Both the position numbers and the translations under genes were made by a program. 64,000 bases of DNA from positions 25,488,381-25,552,380 of the forward strand of contig NC_084807.1 of assembly GCF_963583255.1 (NCBI RefSeq), written 5' to 3'. Shown one piece after another: positions 1 through 10,057 of the stretch. Position 1 is the stretch's first letter. Every line of letters begins with the position of its first letter. Source of the DNA: Pyrus communis (lineage: Eukaryota; Streptophyta; Magnoliopsida; Rosales; Rosaceae). The notes beneath the pieces are model-generated. The model was not told the origin of the DNA. It saw only the letters and a list, made by a program, of their open reading frames with translations, and did no database searches.

Positions 1-507
1 CATTAGATTCACAACCTATATGAAATGTTAATGGCTTATAGGCAAACAAAAATGACGATATTACACTCTAAAGTATGTCAAGTGACTTAAATTGACGAAA
101 AATTGCTTTGAATATAATAATAGGGATGAAATTAGCAATTTTTATGAATTTAGGGACTAATTTTACTGAAAAAATAATTTAGGGACCTAATTTTGACTAA
201 GGTGATAATTCAAGAACTAAATCAGCACTTCACCCTATTTTTAATTCTATTATTTTGCCTTATATTTTGATTTATATATGCGATTAATGCAATTGAAATA
301 GACTTTATATATAATTTTGTGAACAAAAATATTCAGCTGGCGGTTTGGCCATTATTTCAAAAATCTCTATCCACGACTGAGAAATCGTTCTACGGTGTTC
401 TTGGTCAACAGTACCCCTTTTCACCCCTCTCCACAACAATTCATGGTTTCGCCACTGAATGCACATATATATACACACATACTATGTGTATATATGTATA
501 TATATAA
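1..507. other. AT-rich intergenic DNA, no gene seen
   Basis: No coding exon was recognised. The stretch around 120-230 contains loosely repeated phrases built on 'tagggacc' and 'ctaattttga', a style common in old plant MITE-like DNA, but no clean terminal repeats or target-site duplication could be defined. A short TA-rich microsatellite lies at about 465-507, directly after the stop codon of the neighbouring pectin methylesterase gene. Confidence 0.6.
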
Positions 508-2194
508 CTACACTTTTGGATTTGGAGGAGGAAGCAGCCATTTGGAACCCTGAATATATCCAAGGCTAATGAAAGGCTTGACTTGTTCGTCTGTCAGTTC
601 TTTGCTCAAATTTCTCTTATTATATGTACTTGAACCTGGACCCATGCACTTGTACTCTCCGTAGGACACAGTGCTGCAATTTCAAATTATATTATTAACT
701 CTCGAAACTAATTATATGAAAATGCTTAATCCTGTACTAATTAACATAATTTGCTTACTTGTCACGTTCGGGGTGGTTATCATTGCTCCAACCGGCAGGG
801 TTAACCACCTCAGTCATGCTGGTGTAAGCATACACCACCTGGGGTCTGACTCTCCAAGCCCTGCCCAAATATGTGCCACTGCCTATCCCAGTTACGTTGC
901 AATGAACAAATGAGTATCCAGTGTCCTCCGAAGCTGAGTCCCTTGCTTGTGCTGTTATCACTGTTATTCCTGTATCTCCCAGCACATGCAACTCAGTGTT
1001 CTGCACCCATCATTTATATGTTATATTATTAGTCACCAACCATCAAGAGTTCAAAACCAATATGACTTGTATAGACAAACAAAAAGATTAACTATATATA
1101 TCTTCTTGTTAATCCACCCAAATTATGTTTGAGAGGGGGAAGGGGAACAATCATGGAATGATCCACTGTTTATATGGTGAGATTCACACAACCCACTTCA
1201 CCAATGTCGTTCTTATATATGACCTAAATTTATACATAATTTTTTTTACGAAGAAAAAGATAATTGTATGAGTCAACCATATTTAGCTTTTTTTTTCTCA
1301 CAACATGTACGTAAAATACACCATTATGGTGAGACTCGTCCATGTAAGGTTAAAATCACCGGCTTTATTTGGGAATTATAATGTTAGATAGGGATGCATT
1401 ACCAAATAGAGAGACTTTCCGCTTCCCCAAATGAAATCCACAGTGCCTTCAATGTAGCAGTCCTTGAACAAATGATTGCCCCTGTCATCACAAAGGGTGT
1501 CCTGAAATCCAACCAGCTTGCAATTGTACAAGGCTGAATTGTTGCCCGACACCCTCAATGCCACTGCCTGCGCTCCCACTCTTTTCCCATCTGGCCTTGG
1601 CGAAGAGTTCTACACAAACCAATCCACCAAGAGAATGTTAATGAAAAATAACTGTGTGATGGTAATATCACGTGGTATGACATAGTTAGTACTTACTTTA
1701 ATAAGAAGGTTACTGGCAATAAAGTAGTCAGATTCTGCAATCACTGTAGCACTGTTTACAGTTCCATACTTTTGGGCCGTGCCATCAAATGTCAAATTTG
1801 GCATGTTTGTTGGAGAACCATATAATGTGACAAATGGTTTATTTCGTGGAATCGTAATTTTTTCGTTGTACTCTCCTCCGCCAATGTGCACAATGACACG
1901 TTTGGTGTTCCCGGCCGGAATGCTATTAATAGCGTCAGTAATGGTCTTAAAGTCTCCTTTTCCATCTTGCATGACCTTGATGACTGTTTGACCAGCCTCG
2001 GCCGTCACAACGGCAGGGTCAAGCGTGCTCTGCCGTTCTGTGTATGGCTTCACATTGTTATTGAACCATGTGTTGATTTGGGAATGGTCGGATGGTATCG
2101 GTGCATTGTCGTCCGCTGTGGCAACGGTGGCGGTGAGGAGAATTGTCATAATTAGAGCTGCATGGACGCCCATGCATGTGTTTTTTCCGGCCAT
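508..2194 (-). CDS. Pectin methylesterase (pectinesterase), PPME1-like, four exons
   Basis: Removes methyl esters from cell-wall homogalacturonan. Exons on the minus strand are 1697..2194, 1403..1609, 759..1000 and 508..673. They sum to 1113 bases (370 residues) with GT-AG introns in frame. A hydrophobic signal peptide covers about residues 10-27, so the product is probably secreted. There is no long inhibitor-like pro-region, which places it with the short (group 2) enzymes related to pollen PPME1. The catalytic motifs are all visible: QAVA (Gln180), QDTL (Gln202, Asp203), DFIWG (Asp224) and LGRAW (Arg282, Trp284). The usual DFIFG is DFIWG here, a mild variant. The last exon ends in the family-typical WLLPPPNP tail. 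Family assignment is secure; pollen-specific expression is only an analogy. Confidence 0.95.
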
Positions 2195-2792
2195 TTTATT
2201 TTTTGGGGTGCTATTGATTAAAATGGTGAGTAGAAGGTTTTGATTTTATAGTCCACAAAGCATTAGGTGCTTTAAGGTAAAGTGCATGATTAGAGGGGTT
2301 ATTAACCCAAAATATGTGAGACTTGGAGAGCTTTTCGGATAGTTTGGATGTCGTCTATGTTTGGGATTTCATATCCACCCTTTGTGTTAACTAAACAAAA
2401 AAAACCACTATCTATGGAAGATACAGCTTAATTTGAGAAAGAACATGGATAATTATGGTTTTATGATTGATATATTTATCGCAACACTCTTAAAACTCGA
2501 ACGCCATCTAATATCTCTTTTAGAATTCTTTTTTCTCACACTTAATTCTCTAGAAGTATACTTCATCTCTCACTATTTCTCATTCCGTCAAAGGAACATT
2601 AGAATAGCCTGCGACGCTATATATGTTGTTTATATTATAGAAGACTAAAATAAATTAATTAAGATAACTGCTATTGTCACTCCAAAAATCTAATCATGCA
2701 CTCTTTATAAGAGTATTTTTTTTCTAAATATAAAAAGTTATGTTTTTTTTCTAAATATAAAAAGTTTAGAGTGCACAATTAAATCTTTAGTC
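2195..2792. other. Upstream region of the pectinesterase gene, nothing else seen
   Basis: AT-rich sequence with no exon recognised and no clear TATA box at a convincing distance. A 'tttttctaaatataaaaag' phrase occurs twice around 2719-2764 as a short direct repeat. Confidence 0.5.
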
Positions 2793-3073
2793 CTAATGGT
2801 AGTGTGCTGAAAACGGAGAGATGGAGGAAAGTGGTGGGTCTTTAATTAAGAAAGCCCCATCGACTTTAATAATTTTTGGAAAACCAGTGGGAGGTTGGGA
2901 CTCCTGCCACCGGCTGATAGAGCGGCAAACAACCAAGTTAGGGCCTTCATACTTACCGTTCCACAGATGCTCATTCCTTGCCCTCCAAATAAAACATAGG
3001 AGCATAAGGAAGCACTCGAAATCACAATTGGACGAGCTACTTGAGGCGAAGGAGACCCAATCCATACGGACAC
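2793..3073 (-). mobile_element. LINE-type retrotransposon fragment (RNase H-like region)
   Basis: Two overlapping minus-strand frames read like the end of a plant non-LTR retrotransposon polyprotein. The stretch FIWRARNEHLWNG, followed some residues later by PKIIKVDGAF, matches the pattern between the zinc-binding region and the RNase H domain that is very common in plant LINE relics. The coding signal switches frame and stops within about 90 codons, so this is a decayed remnant. No poly-A tail or target-site duplication was found. It could be a domesticated RNase H-like gene fragment, but nothing supports function. Confidence 0.5.
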
Positions 3074-3443
3074 GTCAATCTAGTGCCGTATCCCGTATCC
3101 AATGCAGTATTTGTTACGCGTATCAAATTAACACAATAATTATTAGATTAAACAGAAAAAGATGTTTAAAAAAAAAATTTATTTTGAAAAAAAACTCTCT
3201 ATCCATACAAAAACTGAAGAGCTCAAGAGAGCAATATTTGTGATTCATATATTAGGCGTATTGTTGGGATATATTAACTGTTGTATATTTTAAAATCCAA
3301 AACGATATTATTGTGAAGATAAATACAAAACACATGAGTCGCCTAAAATTTATCAAACACAAGGTATATAATCTTACTTAAATTATGTTTTTTTATAACA
3401 AACGATATTATCTACACTAAAAGAGGGGATGAGTTTTGCCTCA

Positions 3444-5854
3444 CAACAGACTAGGCCTGGCAAACGGGTCGTGTCTGTCGTGTTCGTGTCGTTTTCGTGT
3501 AACACCTGTTATCTTAACGGGTCGTGTCGTGTCACACCAGTTATCTTAACGGGTCTTTAACAGGTCGGGTCACTTTACCCAACGGGTAAAGTGATCCGAC
3601 CCGTTATGACCCGTTAAGGAAAAAAAAAAATTTAAATTTGCACATACCACACATTGCCACATAAATATTACTTCAAAACATTAAAACACTTGTCGTTTAA
3701 GTACTATATCTACCTCGAAAATAAGAGCCTAATAAAAAATTAATACATACACTACTAATCTATTACAAATATTAAATGTGCAAGGATATGGAAAATGAAA
3801 GAGTTTTTATTTTCAAGATTGTAAGTCTTTCTCAAAAGTTTACACCTCCACCTACAAAATCTTCAATTTACATTGATCATCATGAAATTGTATTGGAACT
3901 TTGGCTTGATCTATAGCCTTCAAGAGTTATGTTGAAGATGTTTTCAGTAAGGTTTTCCAAGTCAGAACTCTCTTCCGCATAAACAAAGTATAGAAAAACC
4001 AAACATTAAAAATCATTCAAATTATGAGAAGTTTACCAAAATAATTATGAAAAGAAATAAAATAATAATACTATACCATATAAAAATATATTAAAATAAC
4101 CGTTAAATCATGATTTTTCGTTTATAACCGTCGAAAAGCTTTGTTCCGTTATTTGATCTCTGAATGTTTGTTTTTTGTGATTTTTTGCTAATGTGATCTC
4201 CAAGCATATACAAATAAGTTTGATGGTTTGAATCGTTGAAATTAGTTTTGGAGAATTCGTATCCCATCAAAACGATAGATTGACTAACACTTAAGAGTTT
4301 ATTTATACTTTCATTAAGTATAACATAAGATTTTGTGGCATCCACTTGTGTAAATATTTTAAATTGAAGATCGAATTCATTCATTGTATTCATATAGGGT
4401 CAAGGAGTGTAGCTATAAAAAAAATCATCAAAATCGGAGTTAAAATAACCATTAAATCGTGATTTTTCGTTTATAACCGTCGAAAAGTTTTGTCCCGTTA
4501 CTTGATCTATGAATGTTTGTTTTTTGTGATTTTTTACTGAAGCGATCTCCAAGCATATACAAACAAGTTTGATGGTTTGGATCGTTGAAATTAGTTTTGG
4601 AGAATTCGTATCCCATCAAAACGATAGATTGACTAACACTTAGAGTTTATTTATACTTTCATTAAGTATAACATAAGATTTTGTGGTATACGCTTGTGTA
4701 AATATTTTAAATTGAAGATTGAATTCATTCATTGTATTCATATAGGGTCAAGGAGTGTAGCTGTAAAAAAATCATCAAAATCGGAGTTAAAATAACCGTT
4801 AAATCGTGATTTTTCGTTTATAACCGTTGAAAAGTTTTGTCCCGTTACTTGATCTCTGAATGTTTGTTTTTTGTGATTTTTTGCTAATGTGATCTCAAAG
4901 TATATACAAACAAGTTTGACGGCTGGGATCGTTGAAATTAGTTTAAGAGAATTCGTATCCCATAAAAATAATAGATTAACTAACACTTAGAGTTTATTTA
5001 TACTTTCATCAAGTATAACATAAGATTTTGTGGTATCCACTTGTGTAAATATTTTAAATTGAAGATCAAATTCATTCATTGTATTCATATAGGGTCAAGG
5101 AGTGTAGCTATAAAAAATCATCAAAATCGAAATTAAAATAACCGTTAAATCGTGATTTTTCGTTTATAACCGTCGAAAAACTTTGTCCCGTTACTTGATC
5201 TCTGAATATTTGTTTTTTGCAATTTTTTGCTGATGTGATCTCAAAGCATATACAAAAAAGTTTGACGGTTGGGATCGTTAAAATTAGTTTCGAAGAATTC
5301 GTATCCCATCAAGTTCCAATGGTGTGTGTGTGTGTGTGTATATTTATTAAGTAGATTTAAATCTATTTTATTTTGTACGTATAATTGACTGGTACACGGA
5401 GTAGTACATCACGTGTGTCATTATAAAAATAGTGAGATATGTCATATGTGTGATAAAAAGTTAATAACTTACAAAAAAAATAAATAAATAAATTCTCACC
5501 ACTTCTATTAATTTTCATTTTTCCCTCTCTTTTTTGTTTCCTTTTCAACTTTTCTTATAATTTTCACTTTTCCCTCCAGCATCTTTCCCTAATTCCCTCA
5601 CTTTTTTGTTTCATTTTCAACTTTTCTTATCATTTTCATTTTCCCTCCATTTTTCTTCAAAAAGGGCGGCAGGAATGGAATGGAATCAATGGAATCAAAT
5701 CAATGGATGCATCATGCATCATGCATATTAATTAATAATTATTATAGTTTTTATAAAATTTAATTCAAAATTTAATATATATATATATAATTATTATAGA
5801 TAGTTAATATTTTGGGGGTATAATTATTATAATTATTATAGACTTTATAGTTAA

Positions 5855-5890
<36 letters not shown>

Positions 5891-6159
5891 TATAGTTTTT
5901 AGGGGTATAAAATTGTTAAATTAATGTATATAATTATTACAGTATTTTTTTAGGGTTATAAAATTATAAAAATAATATTCTGCTTATCGTGTATCGTGTT
6001 ACCCACGTGTATACCCGAATCAACTCGTTATCTTAACAGGTGCTTATCGGCTTACCCGATAACGACCCAATTCGTTATCGTGTCGACCCGAACACCTGTT
6101 AATTTCGTGTCGTGTCGGGTTATCGGGTTATGTCAGGAATTGTCAGGCCTACAACAGAC
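3444..6159. mobile_element. Non-autonomous hAT-like DNA transposon, 2.7 kb, with 8-bp target duplication
   Basis: The element spans 3452..6151 and is flanked by the 8-bp direct repeat CAACAGAC at 3444..3451 and 6152..6159. Its ends are 12-bp inverted repeats, TAGGCCTGGCAA on the left and TAGGCCTGACAA (complement) on the right. Subterminal regions (3465-3620 and 5985-6140) are rich in GGGTCGTGTCG-type motifs, the clustered repeats that hAT transposases often bind. No transposase is encoded; the interior is a 350-bp tandem repeat array plus microsatellites. Because the terminal T/A is palindromic, the flanking repeat can also be read as 10 bp (ACAACAGACT), which would suggest a Mutator-like element. 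The 8-bp reading and TAGGCCTGGCAA ends favour hAT. Confidence 0.8.
4091..5311. repeat. Tandem array of about 3.5 copies of a ~348-bp unit inside the hAT-like element
   Basis: The marker 'ttaaaataac' begins at 4091, 4440, 4787 and 5133, giving unit lengths of 349, 347 and 346 bases. Copies differ by scattered substitutions and one- or two-base indels. The fourth copy breaks off at about 5311, where a (TG)n microsatellite begins. Minus-strand reading frames of about 80-95 codons run through units one and three, but no known domain is visible and the frames are not conserved in all copies, so they look non-coding. Confidence 0.85.
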
Positions 6160-6278
6160 TAACAATATTGTGGTTCGGCAAAAATCAAACCTAAGATATT
6201 TCAAGTAAAAAGAAAAATCACTAAATCGTAGTGCTAAGTAGCTTAAACTATGTGTTATTAGAAGTCAATCAAAACTAG

Positions 6279-7616
6279 CTAGCCCAAGGTCACATTGAAA
6301 TCTTTCCAGGAACCCTCACAGTTCACATGGTTAGTCCATTTCAAACTCGATGTCTGGTTCGAATTCGATAAGCTCTCGAACTTCTTCCAATCATGAATCA
6401 CCGCCGTCAGATCAGCCACCTTGGCGCTTATAGTTCGGCAGCAATTGGCATGAACCGTCGTGACAGCTTTGAAGTCCTTGCTGACTTCACAGAAGCCACT
6501 GAAATAAAGCGTGTCTAAAAATTTCACACTGAGGCCTAATTCTATGAAAACACCTTCATGCATCATGCTGTCTAAAACATCCTGCTCTTTCACTCCGGTG
6601 GAGTTATTCTTCCTGTTGTACCACTTTTCAAATAACGAAATTGTTCGGTTGTTGGATCTGACCATGTAAAAGCCTGTGTTGATCGGGTTGGATTCGGACC
6701 ATTGATCCCCATTGAACTTATCAGCACTGATTTGAAGATCCATGCTCTCATTGAAGCTATTTAGCCTTGGAAATGGATTCCTTAGCCACATCACATCTAT
6801 GTCCTGGAATTGGAAATTGGATATATATATATATATTTAAGCTAATTATAAGTCCAATTTAGAACTATAAACACAAAAATAAGGTATCATTTAAATTACA
6901 ACATAATACTAATTGAATTTTTACAAGGATATGGCATGTTATGATGTCAAACAATTCACAATACGATGATGATCAAATTAATTATGTTGAGAAAGCTTAC
7001 CGTGAATACGAAACTGTAGCCCCGCTTGAGCAAATCTTTGAGGAAGAGAGTTCTCCTCCACATCATCTTAATAAATTCCTGTGACATGTAGAGTTTCTCA
7101 GCCTCAAAATTGGCGTGATCATCTGCTTCGAGTTTGTAGCAGTGAAGGTGGAGAAACCTACAACGTTCGAAAGATGTTTGGTCGACCGCAACAAGAAGTA
7201 GGTGAGAAATCAAGCCTCTTGTGTCTTCTCCAAGCCAGAAACCATCTAAAAACAAATCAAGCATTGGCTTATCTCCTTCTACATAGGCCTCATTTACAAT
7301 TGCAATTATCACAGTCTTGTTTGCCATGGAAGCCTCGGATAAAGTTGATTCAAGCGCATCTGTATAATTTCTTGTGTTGCTCTTCAAATTTAATATGAAC
7401 AGATTAATCACCACAAAATTATAGATTAAGCAAAATAAAAACAACAAAACAAAAGTAGAAAAAGATGGTTGATATTACCTGGGTAGAGGAATTACAGTAT
7501 TGGCTAGACTGGAAGACAAACAGTGGTATCGATCCATATGAGGTCTGGTTGAATATAAAAACCAGTACCAAACCAGCAAAGAGAAGGCATAATATTGTAG
7601 CATGTCTACTTTCCAT
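6279..7616 (-). CDS. GT77-type nucleotide-diphospho-sugar transferase (At4g15970-like), three exons
   Basis: Exons are 7479..7616, 7001..7381 and 6279..6803, totalling 1044 bases (347 residues). The first about 25 residues contain one hydrophobic segment (about 8-23), typical of a type II Golgi membrane anchor. The globular part carries the Nucleotid_trans pattern: HLLLVAVDQ, then a DxD-type metal/sugar-nucleotide site DIDVMW at 174-179 followed by RNPF, then NTGFYM, KEQDVLD and HANCC near the C-terminus. The relatives include plant xylosyl- and arabinosyl-type transferases of the cell wall, but the exact donor and acceptor cannot be read from sequence. The intron 2 acceptor immediately precedes the DID motif. 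The 3' boundary is a clean TAG-type stop context and no lesions were seen. Confidence 0.9.
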
Positions 7617-8044
7617 GTCTCAGAACCTTTGACTAGCTAATTAAGGTGTGATTAGGGGCTTCTTGTATTATATGACGGCTTAATTTCTAAACAGTATCAC
7701 GGAATATTGTAGTCTTCCATCCATAAAACTGAAGAATTTCACGAAACCACCGAGTCACGCATTTTGCGACTCACTGTAATTAGGAATGATATTAGGGGGA
7801 TACACTGTTTGTTTTGAATTCTGAATACGATATCGCTAAATTTGAAAACGGTTTAGCTATTAATTACACGAATATATATCAACACATAAAAAGATATAAA
7901 GAAGGGCATTACCTAACTTCTGGTTTTTGGTCCTGGAAGTTGGGCCTTTCGCCCAACTAATCTTATCCCAACTATAACACTACCGTATCAGGTATAGCAA
8001 GGACTAATTCTTTACACCCATCTTTTTACCCCATCCAATTTCAG
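7617..8044. other. Upstream region of the glycosyltransferase gene
   Basis: AT-rich, no exon recognised. It is bounded by the glycosyltransferase start codon on one side and the SINE target-site duplication on the other. Confidence 0.5.
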
Positions 8045-8192
8045 TAAATTTATAAAATAAAATAAAAATATTTTGTCAAAAAATAGATTTTGTTAGATTT
8101 GTCACCGATAGGATTTGAACCTACACCGTCATGCAATAGCTCAACATCTTTCCACCACTGTGGTAAAGGGTCACTTGCAATAAATTTATAAA
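8045..8192 (-). mobile_element. tRNA-derived SINE, minus strand, with 12-bp target duplication
   Basis: The element at 8057..8180 is flanked by the direct repeat TAAATTTATAAA (8045..8056 and 8181..8192). Read on the minus strand it starts with CCCTTTACCACAGTGGTGG, which covers a degenerate pol III A box, and then has GGTTCAAATCC, a perfect match to the B box consensus GGTTCRANNCC. It ends in an A/T-rich tail. It is too short and poorly folded to be a tRNA gene. A second family member occurs at 34497..34632. Confidence 0.75.
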
Positions 8193-9124
8193 TTATGATT
8201 TTTGTCAAAATCTCAAGTTTATTTCCTTTATCCAAACATAGTGTAAAATTCTCTGTATGCCAACTTTCTCAAAGGTCAAATACCTAGTGCTAGAGTTCAA
8301 ATCTTCTGCACCTGTTTTGTGTGTGACATCTTTGTGGCATCTATCGTTGATTGACATGTCTTAAAAAACTTACCACTATTTAACTTTATTATCATAAACT
8401 TACACACGTATTAACAAATGATAGAGGCCAAAAGAAGTCACACACAGAATGGTGCACAAGATTTGATCCCATACTGCTTCACATGGGCATGATGTGGATT
8501 GGACCTCTTGATGCTCAATTAATTAAAAGTCTAGTGTGATTTATAGAACTCTTTTTACCTTCCATATATTCTTTTTATTTCGAACATCAGATCGAATAAA
8601 TTTAAAAAAAAAAATGAGATGATAGAAATTAACATGGAGTGAAAATGGGTGTGTGGATGACGTCACCCAATTAAAATTGAGTATATAAAGTCAAAGGCCA
8701 TTACAAATTTTTAAAATCCCAATTCATAAATAGTAGAGAAAAAAATATTTATCAAACATAAGTAAAATAATAAACTAACCAAATTAAAATAGAAACAAAA
8801 AAAATCTATGTTTCTCTAACTCCTAGAGTTCTAAACTACTACCACACTTGGAAGAAATATAAAGAATAGAAAAGTAAAAACAAATTATATATCTAGGAAC
8901 TTAGCAGTTAGCATAACCAACCATAAAATGAGATAGTTCATATCAATATTCATCTCCATGTTTATATATAAAATCATTACTTGATAAATCTGATATGATC
9001 TAATGACATTGAGTCTATATTTTATTGGAGGACGATATGAGTTCAAAGGAATACAAAACAAAAATTGTTACTTAAAAATACAACAATCATTTATTTATAA
9101 TTAAATGACTTAGTGACAAACAAT
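8193..9124. other. AT-rich intergenic DNA, nothing recognised
   Basis: No coding exon, tRNA or clear terminal inverted repeat was found. The stretch separates the SINE from the Cassandra insertion. Confidence 0.5.
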
Positions 9125-9772
9125 ATTATTGTCACATCCCGGCCTGGGGGGACCACTTTCCGGGCCCGCTCCACCACCGTAGCACAATATTGTCCGCTTT
9201 GGGCTTACCATTCCCTCACGGTTTTGTTTTTGGAAACTCACGAGCAACTTCCCAGTGAGTCACCCATCATGGGATTGCTCTAGCCCCCTTCTCGCTTAAC
9301 TTCAGAGTTTCTACGGAACCCGAAGCCAGTGAGCTCCCAAAAGGCCTCGTGCTAGGTAGGAATGGGAATATACATATAAGGATCACTCCCCTGGGCAATG
9401 TGGGATGTCACAATCCACCCCCCTTAGGGGCCGACGTCCTCATCGGCACACACGCGACCAGGGTTAGACTCTGATACCAAATTGTCACATCCCGGCCCGG
9501 GGGGGAGGGAGTGATCCTTATATGTATATTTTCATCCCTACCTAGCACGAGGCCTTTTGGGAGCTCACTGGTTTCGGGTTCCGTAAGAACTCCGAAGTTA
9601 AGCGAGAAGGGGGCTAGAGCAATCTCATGATGGGTGACCCACTGGGAAGTTGCTCGTGAATTCCCAAAAACAAAACCGTGAGGGAATGGTAAGCCCAAAG
9701 CAGACAATATCGTGCTACGGTGGTGGAGCGGGCCCGGGAAGTAGTCCCCCTGGGCCGGGATGTGACAATTAT
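9125..9772 (-). mobile_element. Cassandra TRIM retroelement with one LTR inverted
   Basis: Flanked by the 5-bp target duplication ATTAT (9125..9129 and 9768..9772). The left LTR, 9130..9412, is in minus orientation. The 70-bp internal part, 9413..9482, carries the complement of the primer-binding site TGGTATCAGAG and of a GGGGGGTGGAT polypurine tract, so the element as a whole is minus-oriented. The right segment, 9483..9767, starts with about 24 bases of the expected minus-strand LTR end and then switches to a plus-oriented LTR. Both LTRs contain the 5S-rRNA-derived block with GAACTCCGAAGTTAAGCG and GATGGGTGACC, diagnostic of Cassandra. The two arms form a large inverted repeat. The element ends 290 bases upstream of the CK2-beta start codon. 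Confidence 0.9.
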
Positions 9773-10057
9773 CCTTAGTGGGTTTATCAAGTATTGCATA
9801 AATAATTTTAAAACAAAGTTATTTAGAAATTAAAATAGTATTTTTTTTATTATTATTCTAAACGTTTTCATTTTCCCTAAAACCAAAAAAAAGAGATCGA
9901 GTATTTCATCAAATAAAAAATTAAAAAAAAAAATTATTTTCTCCTTCGATTGACACTTCCAGATCCAATGTACGTTGAAATCGCCGTCGATACAGAAACC
10001 GAAACTGTACATTGCTGCAAGGTCCAGACAGATCAAGGGAGAGACTGAGTAATTACT

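Noticed and set aside
3453..6150. Mutator-like element with a 10-bp target duplication
   Set aside because: The 10-bp reading arises because the terminal T/A bases of the inverted repeat extend the flanking match. The 8-bp duplication plus TAGGCCTGGCAA ends fit hAT better.
8098..8180. A tRNA gene on the minus strand
   Set aside because: There is a good B box but no convincing cloverleaf or acceptor stem, and a target duplication and A/T-rich tail mark it as a SINE.
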